5,486 nucleotides of DNA from an uncultured Massilia sp. (GTDB lineage Bacteria; Pseudomonadota; Gammaproteobacteria; Burkholderiales; Burkholderiaceae). This document shows, one piece after another, positions 1 to 5,486 of the stretch. Position numbers and translations under genes: made by a program. The stretch spans positions 1-5,486 of the forward strand of contig CAMPHU010000291.1 in assembly GCA_946886065.1 (NCBI GenBank), written 5' to 3'. How positions within the stretch are numbered: position 1 is the stretch's first letter; each line of letters starts with the position of its first letter. The notes below the pieces were generated by a model, which had not been told where the DNA came from, did no database searches, and saw only the letters and a list, made by a program, of their open reading frames with translations.

Positions 1-2
1 CG

Positions 3-293
3 GGCCTGGCGATCGCCTACAAGGCCTACAAGCTGTCGCTGAAGGGCAAGAAGGCCCCGGTGATCAACGGCTTGAGCGGCGACCAGCGCTTCTACATGGG
101 CTGGGGCCAGGTGTGGCGCACCAAGATGCGCGAGCCGGCGCAGATCGCCCAGATCAAGACCGACCCGCACTCGCCGGGCCAGTACCGCGCCAACGGCACC
201 CTGAAGAACCAGCCGGGCTTCTACGAAGCCTTCGGCGTGAAGGAAGGCGACAAGATGTACCTGGCGCCGAAGGACCGCGTGATCATCTGGTAA
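3..293 (+). CDS. M13 family (neprilysin-like) zinc metallopeptidase, C-terminal fragment
   Basis: This is the 3' end of a larger gene that begins before the window; 96 residues and a TAA stop are visible. M13 peptidases are zinc endopeptidases that cleave peptides, usually exported or periplasmic in Gram-negative bacteria. The fragment carries the family's C-terminal landmarks in order: GLAIAYKAYK, then GLSGDQRFYMGWGQVWR, then DPHSPGQYRANG, then GFYEAFGVKEGDKM, and a terminal RVIIW equivalent to the CRVW end of neprilysin. The His of DPHSP and the Arg of YRANG match the neprilysin residues known to stabilise the transition state and bind substrate (His711 and Arg717). The zinc ligands (HExxH, ExxxD) and any signal peptide lie outside the window, so catalytic competence cannot be judged. 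The gene ends just before a strong terminator and converges on the glycosyltransferase gene, so it is probably not functionally tied to the polysaccharide genes. Family assignment is firm; physiological substrate is unknown. Confidence 0.93.
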   Translation, partial: GLAIAYKAYKLSLKGKKAPVINGLSGDQRFYMGWGQVWRTKMREPAQIAQIKTDPHSPGQYRANGTLKNQPGFYEAFGVKEGDKMYLAPKDRVIIW

Positions 294-312
294 GCAGTCT
301 GCTCCGGATGTG

Positions 313-340
313 AAAAGGGCCGCTTCGAGCGGCCCTTTTT
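313..340. terminator. Bidirectional intrinsic terminator between convergent genes
   Basis: A perfect 12-bp inverted repeat (arms AAAAGGGCCGCT at 313-324 and AGCGGCCCTTTT at 328-339) encloses a TCG loop and ends in five T on the plus strand. The four A at 313-316 give a U-run when read from the minus strand. It starts 20 bases after the stop of the M13 peptidase gene and lies 23 bases beyond the stop of the convergent glycosyltransferase gene, so it can terminate both transcripts. Confidence 0.9.
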
Positions 341-362
341 ATTCATGCTTTGCGCGCAGGTT

Positions 363-1568
363 TTACGCCGCCTGGCGCACGCCCGCTACCCCACTGCGGC
401 GGCGCTCGGCCAGGCGCGCGAACAGTTCGAGCTGGCCATTGGTGGTGTCGTCCCAGCTGAAGCGCTCCGCGTAGCGGCGGGTCGCGGCGTGGTCCGGATA
501 GTTGGCGCGCAGCTGCATCACGGCCTTGGCCAGCTTCTCGGGCGTGCGGTCTTCCATCAGCACGCCCGCCTCGGGCGCGGCCACCACTTCCGGCGTGCCC
601 CAGACATTGCTGGCCACCACCGGGGTGCCGCAGGCCATCGATTCGAGCAGCACGTTGGCCCAGCCTTCGCGGCTCGAGGCCAGCACCATGGCGTCGCAGG
701 CGTTGTAGTAGCGCTTCAGCTCCGGCTGGGCTACAGGGCCCAGGAAGGTCACCCGGTCCTGCACCCCGATCTCCAGGGCCAGCGCCTGCAGGCGCTTGAG
801 TTCCGGGCCGCGGCCGGCGATCAGGAGCGTCACGCCCGGCAGCATGGTCAGGGCGCGGATGGTCAGGTCGTGCGCCTTGCGCGGATCCAGCGCGCCCACC
901 GAGATCAGGGTGAAGCCGTCGATGCCCAGTTCCGCGCGCGCCTGCGCGCGGTCGATGGGCGCGAAGCGCTGCAGGTCGACGCCGTTGCGCAGCGGCGTGA
1001 TCAGGCCGGGTGCCACGCCCAGGCCCACCATCTCTTCCTTCAGCGCGTTGCAGACCGTGATGATGCCGTCGGCATTGTTGGCCGCCCACAGGATCATGTC
1101 GCGCGGGCGCTTGAACTGCGGGATCAGGTTGATGTCGGTGCCGCGCGCGGTGACCGTCACCGGCTTGTTGAAATACTTGCCCAGTTTGACCGCGGCCACG
1201 CCGTCCGGATAGAAGTAGTGGGCGTCGAGGACGTCGAAATCATAGCCTTCGTCGATGATGCGGCCGATCACCGGCTTGACCGCGGCCGCCATCAGCGCCG
1301 GCGCCATGCTCATGCCGACTTTCGGGATCAGGACGTAGCGCGGGTGCTGCACCTGGATGCCGTAGCGGACTTCCTCGTCCGGCACCTGGGCAAAGGCGGC
1401 GTAGTCGCCGAAGCGCTCGTTCTTGAACGGGAACCAGGGCACGGGCGCCACCACCCGCGACTCGGCCTTGCCGCTGGCGAGCAGATACCTGAGCCGCGTC
1501 TCGACGAAGATCCCGTGGTTGGGACGAACGGCATTCGGAAATAGCGAGCTGAAGGTAAGAAGTTTCAT
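363..1568 (-). CDS. Family 4 glycosyltransferase (GT-B fold), probable surface polysaccharide synthesis
   Basis: A 401-residue retaining glycosyltransferase that transfers a sugar from a nucleotide donor onto a growing glycan, expected to work at the cytoplasmic face of the inner membrane. The N-terminal acceptor domain opens with MKLLTFSSLFPN and continues through HGIFVETRLRYL, a pattern resembling TuaC-like enzymes. The C-terminal donor domain has LRNGVD (N195-D198), VGALDPRKAHD, LLIAGRGPE, and the GT4 signature EGWANVLLESMACGTPVV, with the E-x7-E pair at E301 and E309. Length is typical of the family. The ATG at 1568 was chosen because family homology begins there. A TTG at 1661 would add 31 residues with no family character and much more AT-rich codons. 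No Shine-Dalgarno precedes the ATG; the nearest upstream bases are ACGAATTCCCCC. It is transcribed divergently from ugd, suggesting shared control and a role in a uronic-acid-containing polysaccharide. Donor and acceptor cannot be read from sequence. Confidence 0.92.
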   Translation of the reverse strand: MKLLTFSSLFPNAVRPNHGIFVETRLRYLLASGKAESRVVAPVPWFPFKNERFGDYAAFAQVPDEEVRYGIQVQHPRYVLIPKVGMSMAPALMAAAVKPVIGRIIDEGYDFDVLDAHYFYPDGVAAVKLGKYFNKPVTVTARGTDINLIPQFKRPRDMILWAANNADGIITVCNALKEEMVGLGVAPGLITPLRNGVDLQRFAPIDRAQARAELGIDGFTLISVGALDPRKAHDLTIRALTMLPGVTLLIAGRGPELKRLQALALEIGVQDRVTFLGPVAQPELKRYYNACDAMVLASSREGWANVLLESMACGTPVVASNVWGTPEVVAAPEAGVLMEDRTPEKLAKAVMQLRANYPDHAATRRYAERFSWDDTTNGQLELFARLAERRRSGVAGVRQAA

Positions 1569-1651
1569 GGGGGAATTCGTGGAAAACGGTCTGTAGTGCG
1601 AGCGCAACTGCCGGGAATTAAAGAGGAGATAGGTGTTGCAAGATATTTCAT
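1565..1651 (-). CDS. Possible 28-residue upstream ORF coupled to the glycosyltransferase
   Basis: On the minus strand an ATG at 1651 opens a 28-codon frame, beginning MKYLATPISS and ending RIPP, whose TGA overlaps the glycosyltransferase ATG in an ATGA junction. A GGAG (1654-1657) lies only two bases before the ATG, which is closer than usual for an efficient ribosome site. If translated, it could deliver ribosomes to the glycosyltransferase start, which lacks its own Shine-Dalgarno. No homology is recognised and an ORF this short can occur by chance, so this is a tentative call. Confidence 0.2.
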   Translation of the reverse strand: MKYLATPISSLIPGSCARTTDRFPRIPP

Positions 1652-1678
1652 TTCTCCGCAATACTCAATCGAATCGTA

Positions 1679-1715
1679 GGAAATTTGCAATATAATAATT
1701 TCCAGTTGTCACAAC
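1679..1715. promoter_or_regulatory. Putative divergent promoter with overlapping operator-like dyads
   Basis: TATAAT at 1691-1696 is a perfect sigma-70 -10 hexamer reading toward ugd, and TATATT on the opposite strand overlaps it reading toward the glycosyltransferase. Both sit inside a perfect 7-bp inverted repeat, GGAAATT (1679-1685) and AATTTCC (1697-1703). This is followed by the perfect dyad GTTGT-C-ACAAC (1705-1715). No good -35 hexamer at 16-18 bp is visible in either direction, which would fit an activator-dependent promoter. The implied leaders are about 160 nt for ugd and about 120 nt for the glycosyltransferase. The promoter role is inferred from sequence alone. Confidence 0.4.
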
Positions 1716-1828
1716 GGCATCTTCGCCAGCAATGTCACGAGGATGCCATCGAGCGTCTCCATGATGCTCCCGAAACACGGCGCCTTTGTTGTGTTTCTTA
1801 AACGCATGAGCATAAACCCCGTTTTCCT

Positions 1829-1838
1829 GCCCTAGGGC
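1829..1838. promoter_or_regulatory. 10-bp perfect palindrome in the ugd leader
   Basis: GCCCTAGGGC is self-complementary over all ten bases and lies 21 bases before the ugd start codon. It could be a protein-binding site or a small structure at the 5' end of the message, but a GC-rich 10-mer palindrome can arise by chance. No regulator is assigned. Confidence 0.2.
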
Positions 1839-1859
1839 GCCAACACACAGAACATTCTC

Positions 1860-3227
1860 ATGAAAATTTCAGTCATCGGTACCGGCTATGTCGGTTTGGT
1901 CTCCGGCGCATGCTTCGCCGACGTCGGCAACCATGTTTTGTGCGTCGATATCAACGCCGCGAAAATCGCGATGCTCAACGATGGCATCATCCCGATCCAC
2001 GAACCCGGCCTCGACAGCATGGTCACCAGCAACGCAGGCGCCGGCCGCCTGCGCTTTTCGACCAGCTACGACGAGGCCGTCGCCCACGCCGAGGTGATCT
2101 TCCTGGCGGTCGGCACCCCGCCGGACGAGGACGGCAGCGCCGACCTGACCCACATCCTCGAAGCGGCGCGCCAGATCGGCCAGCGCATCACCAAGCCCCT
2201 GGTCATCGTCGACAAGTCGACCGTGCCGGTCGGCACCGCCGAGCTGGTGCGCAAGGCGATCGCCGGCGAGATCGACAAGCGCGGCGCGCAGGTCGCCTTC
2301 AACGTGGTGAGCAATCCGGAATTCCTCAAAGAGGGCGCCGCCATCGGCGACTTCATGCGCCCGGACCGCATCGTGGTCGGCAGCGACGATGCCGAGGCAA
2401 CGGCCCTGATGCGCCAGCTGTACGCCCCCTTCAGCCGCAACTACGAAAAGCTGGTGGTGATGGACGTGCGCAGCGCCGAGCTGACCAAGTACGCGGCCAA
2501 CGCCATGCTGGCCACCCGCATCAGCTTCATGAACGAACTGGCCAACCTGGCCGAGCTGCTGGGCGCCGACATCGAAGCCGTGCGCCAGGGCATCGGCATG
2601 GACCCGCGCATCGGGTCCCAGTTCCTGTACGCCGGCATGGGCTATGGCGGTTCCTGCTTCCCGAAGGACGTGAAGGCCCTGATCAAGACCGCGGGCGACC
2701 ACGACCAGCGCCTGCACATCCTGGAAGCCTGCGAGCGTGTCAACGACCAGCAGAAGAATGTCCTGTACCGCAAGGTATGCCGTTTCTTCGGCGGCGTGGA
2801 AAACCTGCGCGGCAAGACCATCGCCCTGTGGGGCCTGTCGTTCAAGCCGAACACCGACGACATGCGCGAAGCGCCGAGCCTGGTGCTGATCCGCGCCCTG
2901 TTCGAGGCCGGCTGCAAGGTCGCCGCCTACGATCCGGTGGCGAGCAAGGAAGCCCAGCGCGTGCTGCTGGCCGAGCATGGCGAGCGCGTGTGCGGCGAAC
3001 TGTTCCAGCTCGCGAACTCGGCCGACGACGCGGCGCGCGGCGCCGACGCCCTGGTCCTGGTCACCGAATGGAAGGAATTCCGCGCGCCGGACTGGCGCTT
3101 CCTGGCCGAGAACCTGGCCGCGCGCGCCGTGTTTGACGGCCGCAACATCTACGATCCGCAAACCGTGGTGGCCGCCGGCCTGTCCTACGAGGGCATCGGC
3201 CGCGCCGTCAAGGCGGAGGCGGCGTGA
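1860..3227 (+). CDS. ugd: UDP-glucose 6-dehydrogenase
   Basis: A 455-residue cytoplasmic enzyme that oxidises UDP-glucose to UDP-glucuronate in two NAD-dependent steps, supplying uronic acid for acidic polysaccharides and lipopolysaccharide decoration. The three expected domains are present. The N-terminal NAD-binding domain has GTGYVG at residues 7-12 and VGTPPDEDG. The central domain has NPEFLKEGAA (N152-A161), the catalytic Lys in ELTKYAANA (K210, N214), and the nucleophile loop GYGGSCFPKD with C266. The C-terminal UDP-binding domain has LWGLSFKPNTDDMREAPS. All expected catalytic residues are intact, and length is normal for the bacterial group. The ATG at 1860 is placed exactly at the conserved MKISVIGTGYVG start, although no clear Shine-Dalgarno precedes it. 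Its last codons overlap the following epimerase gene by four bases, so the two are almost certainly one transcription unit. Related enzymes in some bacteria are regulated by tyrosine phosphorylation; nothing here shows that. Confidence 0.97.
   Translation: MKISVIGTGYVGLVSGACFADVGNHVLCVDINAAKIAMLNDGIIPIHEPGLDSMVTSNAGAGRLRFSTSYDEAVAHAEVIFLAVGTPPDEDGSADLTHILEAARQIGQRITKPLVIVDKSTVPVGTAELVRKAIAGEIDKRGAQVAFNVVSNPEFLKEGAAIGDFMRPDRIVVGSDDAEATALMRQLYAPFSRNYEKLVVMDVRSAELTKYAANAMLATRISFMNELANLAELLGADIEAVRQGIGMDPRIGSQFLYAGMGYGGSCFPKDVKALIKTAGDHDQRLHILEACERVNDQQKNVLYRKVCRFFGGVENLRGKTIALWGLSFKPNTDDMREAPSLVLIRALFEAGCKVAAYDPVASKEAQRVLLAEHGERVCGELFQLANSADDAARGADALVLVTEWKEFRAPDWRFLAENLAARAVFDGRNIYDPQTVVAAGLSYEGIGRAVKAEAA
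3215..3219 (+). promoter_or_regulatory. Shine-Dalgarno for the epimerase, inside the end of ugd
   Basis: GGAGG sits four bases before the GTG at 3224, within the last codons of ugd. It supports the GTG start and the GTGA overlap with the ugd stop, an arrangement typical of translational coupling. Confidence 0.7.
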
Positions 3228-4207
3228 GCGCGGCCAAGACGGTCCTGGTGACGGGCGCCGCCGGCTTTGTCGGCAGCTACGTCGCCGCGCGCCTGGCCGG
3301 CATGGGCCACCGGGTGGTCGGCTGCGACAACTTCAACGATTACTACGATCCGCAGCTGAAGCACGACCGCGTGGCGGCGCTGTTGCAGCCGGCCGGGGTC
3401 GAATGCGAAAAGATCGACATCGCCGACGCCGCCCAGCTGCGCGCCCTGTTCGAGCGCGTGCGCCCGGAACTGGTGGTGCACCTGGCGGCCCAGGCCGGGG
3501 TGCGTTATTCGCTGCAGAACCCGGACGCGTATATCCAGTCCAACCTGGTCGGTTTCGGCAACATCCTGGAAGCCTGCCGCCACCACCAGGTGGAGCATCT
3601 GCTGTACGCCAGCAGCAGTAGCGTCTATGGCAGCAATGCCAAGGTGCCGTTCAGCGAAGCCGACCAGGTCGACGAGCCGGTCTCGCTGTACGCCGCGACC
3701 AAGAAGGCCAACGAGCTGATGGCGTATTCGTACAGCCACCTGTACGGTTTCCCGGCCACCGGCCTGCGCTTCTTCACGGTCTACGGTCCCTGGGGCCGTC
3801 CGGACATGGCGTATTTCAGCTTTACCGAAAAGATGCTGCGCGGCGAGAAGATTCCGGTGTTCGCGGAAGGCAAGCTGACGCGCGACTTCACCTACATCGA
3901 CGACATCGTCGAGGGCGTGGTGCGGCTGCTGTTCAAGCCCCAGCCGGCAGGCACGGGCAAGGCGCGCCATGCGGTGTTCAACATCGGCAACAACCAGCCG
4001 GTGATGGTGCTGGACTTCGTGCGCACCCTGGAGCGCGTGCTGGGCACCGAGGCCGTGCTCGACTTCCAGCCGATGCAGGCGGGCGACGTGCCGGCGACCC
4101 ACGCCGACACCGGCCGGCTGCAGGCATGGGTGGGCTACAAACCGGCCACGCCGCTGGAGACCGGGCTGACCCGCTACCGCGACTGGTACCGCGGCTGGCG
4201 CCGCTGA
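3224..4207 (+). CDS. NAD-dependent epimerase, probable UDP-glucuronate 4-epimerase
   Basis: A 327-residue extended short-chain dehydrogenase/reductase, predicted to interconvert UDP-glucuronate and UDP-galacturonate through a 4-keto intermediate in the cytoplasm. The Rossmann motif GAAGFVG is at residues 11-17 and is followed by HLAAQAGVRYS (86-96). The catalytic Ser region SSSSVYG (130-136) and the Tyr-Lys pair Y156-x3-K160 in YAATKKANE come next. FFTVYGPWGRPDMA (183-196) and RDFTYIDD (220-227) are highly characteristic of the LpsL/Cap1J group of UDP-glucuronate epimerases rather than of ordinary GalE. Length is normal for that group and no key residue is missing. The gene uses a GTG start with its ribosome site inside ugd, and directly follows the enzyme that makes its presumed substrate, which strengthens the assignment. 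A related sugar-nucleotide epimerase of slightly different specificity remains possible. A strong terminator follows. Confidence 0.93.
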   Translation: MSAAKTVLVTGAAGFVGSYVAARLAGMGHRVVGCDNFNDYYDPQLKHDRVAALLQPAGVECEKIDIADAAQLRALFERVRPELVVHLAAQAGVRYSLQNPDAYIQSNLVGFGNILEACRHHQVEHLLYASSSSVYGSNAKVPFSEADQVDEPVSLYAATKKANELMAYSYSHLYGFPATGLRFFTVYGPWGRPDMAYFSFTEKMLRGEKIPVFAEGKLTRDFTYIDDIVEGVVRLLFKPQPAGTGKARHAVFNIGNNQPVMVLDFVRTLERVLGTEAVLDFQPMQAGDVPATHADTGRLQAWVGYKPATPLETGLTRYRDWYRGWRR

Positions 4208-4212
4208 TCTCT

Positions 4213-4226
4213 CTCTATATATAGAG
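4213..4226. repeat. 14-bp perfect AT-core palindrome
   Basis: CTCTATATATAGAG is self-complementary over all 14 bases and lies six bases after the epimerase stop, upstream of the terminator hairpin. It is preceded by a short CT run. It might be a binding site or a minor structure at the 3' end of the message; no function is recognised. Confidence 0.5.
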
Positions 4227-4233
4227 GGCGCAA

Positions 4234-4269
4234 AAAAAAGCGTTGCCGCTGATGCGGCAACGCTTTTTT
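4234..4269. terminator. Bidirectional intrinsic terminator between epimerase and beta-helix genes
   Basis: A perfect 10-bp GC-rich stem, GCGTTGCCGC (4240-4249) with GCGGCAACGC (4254-4263), closes a TGAT loop. It is flanked by eight A on the left (4232-4239) and six T on the right (4264-4269). The symmetric A and T runs allow termination on both strands, which fits its place between the convergent epimerase and beta-helix genes. Confidence 0.93.
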
Positions 4270-4298
4270 GCTTTGGAAGCTGCTGACTTCAATAGTGC

Positions 4299-5474
4299 TT
4301 ATTGCGCCTCGTAAGCACCGATGTCCATCGCGCCCAGCACCGGACGGGTCAGGCCGTTGGCGATATGCTTGTAGTGCGCGATCGACTTGAGCGACACGCC
4401 GGTGAGCGAGGTGCCCGGGGTCGATGCGGCGTTGATGATCGCCACGTTCGAGGTCGGACGCAGGTCCCAGGTGGAGCGGTTGACGAAGCTGACGCTGTTC
4501 GCACGGTAGTTGGTCTTCTGCACGGCGCCGCTCTGGTTGGTCACGGTGCCGACGCCGCTGAAGATATTGTTCTGCATCATCACCTTCTTGGTCACGCCCG
4601 AACCGACCATCACGAAGTTGCCGCGGTAGGTGTCGTCGTTCAGGAAGGTATTGTTGACGATGTACAGGTCGTGGCCCGGATTGCTCGCGCCTTCTTCGCC
4701 GTAGGCCACCATGTTCGGGTTGCTGTGCAGCGCCGGCTGGTGGATCACGTTGCCGATGATGTAGGACGTGCCGGCGTTCGGCAGGTCGATCTCGTAGCTC
4801 GGCTTGCCGCTCGCGGTGGTGCCGGTCTGGCCCGCCGGGGTGCTCGAGAAGCGGTTATATACGATGGTGTTGACGCGGGCGCGCGACTTCAGGTTGTGGC
4901 CGACGTGGGCGTCGTGCGAGAAGTTGTAGCGGAAGGTCAGGCTGCCGACATTGCCGATATAGACGTTGTGGGTCTGGCCGGTGCCGCCGCCGTTGTGGCC
5001 GAACTCGGTGGTCTCGATCAGGATGTTGCTGGCGGTGTTGGCGCCGCTCAGGATGCCGTTCTGGTTGTCGTGGATGAAGCTCTTGCGCAGGGTGAAGTTG
5101 GTGCCTTCCAGGCGCAGGGCCGCACCGTTGGCGTCCGGCACTTTCGCGCCCAGCATTTCGACGTTCTCGATCACGACATTGCTGCCTTGGACGACCCAGG
5201 TGCCCTTGCCGAGGGCGTTCTTGCCGGCGGCGTCGATGCGCGGACGACCGTTGACGCCGCGGATGGTCAGGTTGCTCTTGGTGATGGCGCAGACGTCGCC
5301 GCTGTAGGTGGTGTTGCCGGTGATCTGGATCAGGTCGCCTGCTGCTGCGGCCGCGAAGGCGCGGCAGGGGGTCGCATAGGGCTTGCCGGGACCGACATCG
5401 CGGGTGGCGGCGTAGGCGGGCAGGGTGGCGGCGGCGGACAGGAGGGCGAGGGTGGTGCGCAGAGCGAAGTGCAT
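4299..5474 (-). CDS. Secreted right-handed parallel beta-helix protein
   Basis: A 391-residue exported protein. Residues 1-22 are a classical Sec signal peptide: Arg6, a hydrophobic stretch rich in Ala and Leu, and an AYA cleavage motif before A23. No lipobox Cys is present, so a soluble periplasmic or extracellular protein is expected. The mature part starts DVGPGKPYATPC, with C37 and C62 as a possible disulfide cap. It then shows successive beta-helix rungs: SNLTIRGV (67-74), SNVVIENVEM (98-107), TNFTLRKSFIHDN (125-137), SNILIETTEF (149-158), GSLTFRYNFSHD (177-188), HDLYIVNNTFLN (268-279) and KKVMMQNNIFSG (296-307). Asn-rich turns such as NNTF and NNIF are typical of this fold, shared by pectate lyase-like enzymes and polysaccharide epimerases. 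A polar cluster, H187, H190, H193, K196 and R198, is a candidate ligand-binding or catalytic patch. The chain ends DIGAYEAQ, a common terminus in such proteins. No specific lyase family signature is recognised, so activity and substrate are unknown; a link to the neighbouring uronate genes is inference. Confidence 0.88.
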   Translation of the reverse strand: MHFALRTTLALLSAAATLPAYAATRDVGPGKPYATPCRAFAAAAAGDLIQITGNTTYSGDVCAITKSNLTIRGVNGRPRIDAAGKNALGKGTWVVQGSNVVIENVEMLGAKVPDANGAALRLEGTNFTLRKSFIHDNQNGILSGANTASNILIETTEFGHNGGGTGQTHNVYIGNVGSLTFRYNFSHDAHVGHNLKSRARVNTIVYNRFSSTPAGQTGTTASGKPSYEIDLPNAGTSYIIGNVIHQPALHSNPNMVAYGEEGASNPGHDLYIVNNTFLNDDTYRGNFVMVGSGVTKKVMMQNNIFSGVGTVTNQSGAVQKTNYRANSVSFVNRSTWDLRPTSNVAIINAASTPGTSLTGVSLKSIAHYKHIANGLTRPVLGAMDIGAYEAQ

Positions 5475-5480
5475 GGGGTT

Positions 5481-5486
5481 TCCTTT
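5481..5486 (-). promoter_or_regulatory. Shine-Dalgarno of the beta-helix gene
   Basis: On the minus strand AAAGGA is followed by AACCCC and then the ATG at 5474, giving a six-base spacing. This supports the chosen start, which also gives a complete signal peptide. The promoter lies beyond the window edge. Confidence 0.65.

Larger units (their letters stand above)
1569..1859. other. Divergent intergenic regulatory region between glycosyltransferase and ugd
   Basis: About 290 bases separate the two divergent starts, with no recognisable protein gene of normal size. Base composition is clearly more AT-rich than the flanking coding DNA, especially 1640-1710, as expected for promoters. It holds a TATAAT on the plus strand (1691-1696), a TATATT on the minus strand (complement of 1689-1694), two adjacent dyads (1679-1703 and 1705-1715), and a 10-bp palindrome near ugd (1829-1838). 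A second weak plus-strand promoter is possible: TTGTGT at 1789-1794, a 16-base gap, then CATAAA at 1811-1816. No tRNA-like fold or known riboswitch is recognised. Confidence 0.6.

Noticed and set aside
345..1544. Long plus-strand open frame of 399 codons opposite the glycosyltransferase
   Set aside because: It is antisense to a gene with clear GT4 motifs, has the His/Arg/Ala-rich look of a GC-rich shadow frame, and matches no family.
1569..1661. N-terminal extension of the glycosyltransferase from a TTG at 1661
   Set aside because: The 31 added residues do not resemble the family, lie in AT-rich intergenic DNA, and would need a rare start codon; the MKLLTFSSLFPN start is typical.
1686..1705. 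Possible sigma-54 promoter on the minus strand (TGG ... TTGCA)
   Set aside because: The GG and GC doublets are 13 bases apart rather than the required 10.
1705..1716. Possible CRP/FNR site from TGTGACAAC on the minus strand
   Set aside because: Only one TGTGA half-site is present; the second half-site at the right spacing is missing.
1869..3161. Long minus-strand open frame of 430 codons opposite ugd, and a plus-strand alternative frame at 1910-3136
   Set aside because: ugd is unambiguous with all catalytic motifs; these frames are low-complexity products of high third-position GC.
3185..4102. Minus-strand open frame of 305 codons opposite the epimerase
   Set aside because: It is a shadow of the epimerase gene; no motifs, no ribosome site, His/Gln/Val-biased composition.
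1..5486. CRISPR array, insertion sequence, tRNA or defence system
   Set aside because: No spaced direct repeats, transposase, terminal inverted repeats, tRNA fold or defence-gene motifs were seen; the window is accounted for by five genes and short intergenic regions.

Overview
The window is GC-rich, with codon third positions strongly biased to G/C. Its protein content (M13 metallopeptidase, GT4 glycosyltransferase, UDP-glucose dehydrogenase, UDP-glucuronate epimerase, secreted beta-helix protein) fits a Gram-negative betaproteobacterium. An Oxalobacteraceae/Massilia-like member of the Burkholderiales is my best guess. That assignment is a judgement from protein flavour and composition, not from a marker gene.

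Layout: (1) positions 3-293, plus strand, hold the last 96 residues of an M13 (neprilysin-like) zinc metallopeptidase, closed by a strong hairpin terminator that also serves the convergent gene. (2) 363-1568, minus strand, is a GT-B fold family 4 glycosyltransferase. (3) 1569-1859 is a divergent intergenic region of about 290 bp. It is visibly more AT-rich than its surroundings, with operator-like dyads around a TATAAT box. (4) 1860-3227 and 3224-4207, plus strand, are ugd (UDP-glucose 6-dehydrogenase) and a UDP-glucuronate 4-epimerase-like SDR, overlapping by four bases in a GTGA junction. (5) A 14-bp palindrome and a second bidirectional terminator follow. (6) 4299-5474, minus strand, is a secreted right-handed beta-helix protein with a clear signal peptide.

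Working together: Ugd would oxidise UDP-glucose to UDP-glucuronate, and the coupled epimerase would interconvert UDP-glucuronate and UDP-galacturonate. The divergent glycosyltransferase may use one of these donors, or another sugar, to build an acidic surface polysaccharide. The exported beta-helix protein has the fold of many polyuronate lyases and polysaccharide-modifying enzymes, so it could act on that or another uronate-rich glycan; this link is inference from fold and proximity. The M13 peptidase is probably an unrelated neighbour.

I see no mobile element, CRISPR array, tRNA or rRNA. Most of the window is an ordinary surface-polysaccharide precursor locus. The least explained parts are the 1569-1859 regulatory region, with its dyads and possible tiny ORFs, and the substrate of the beta-helix protein.
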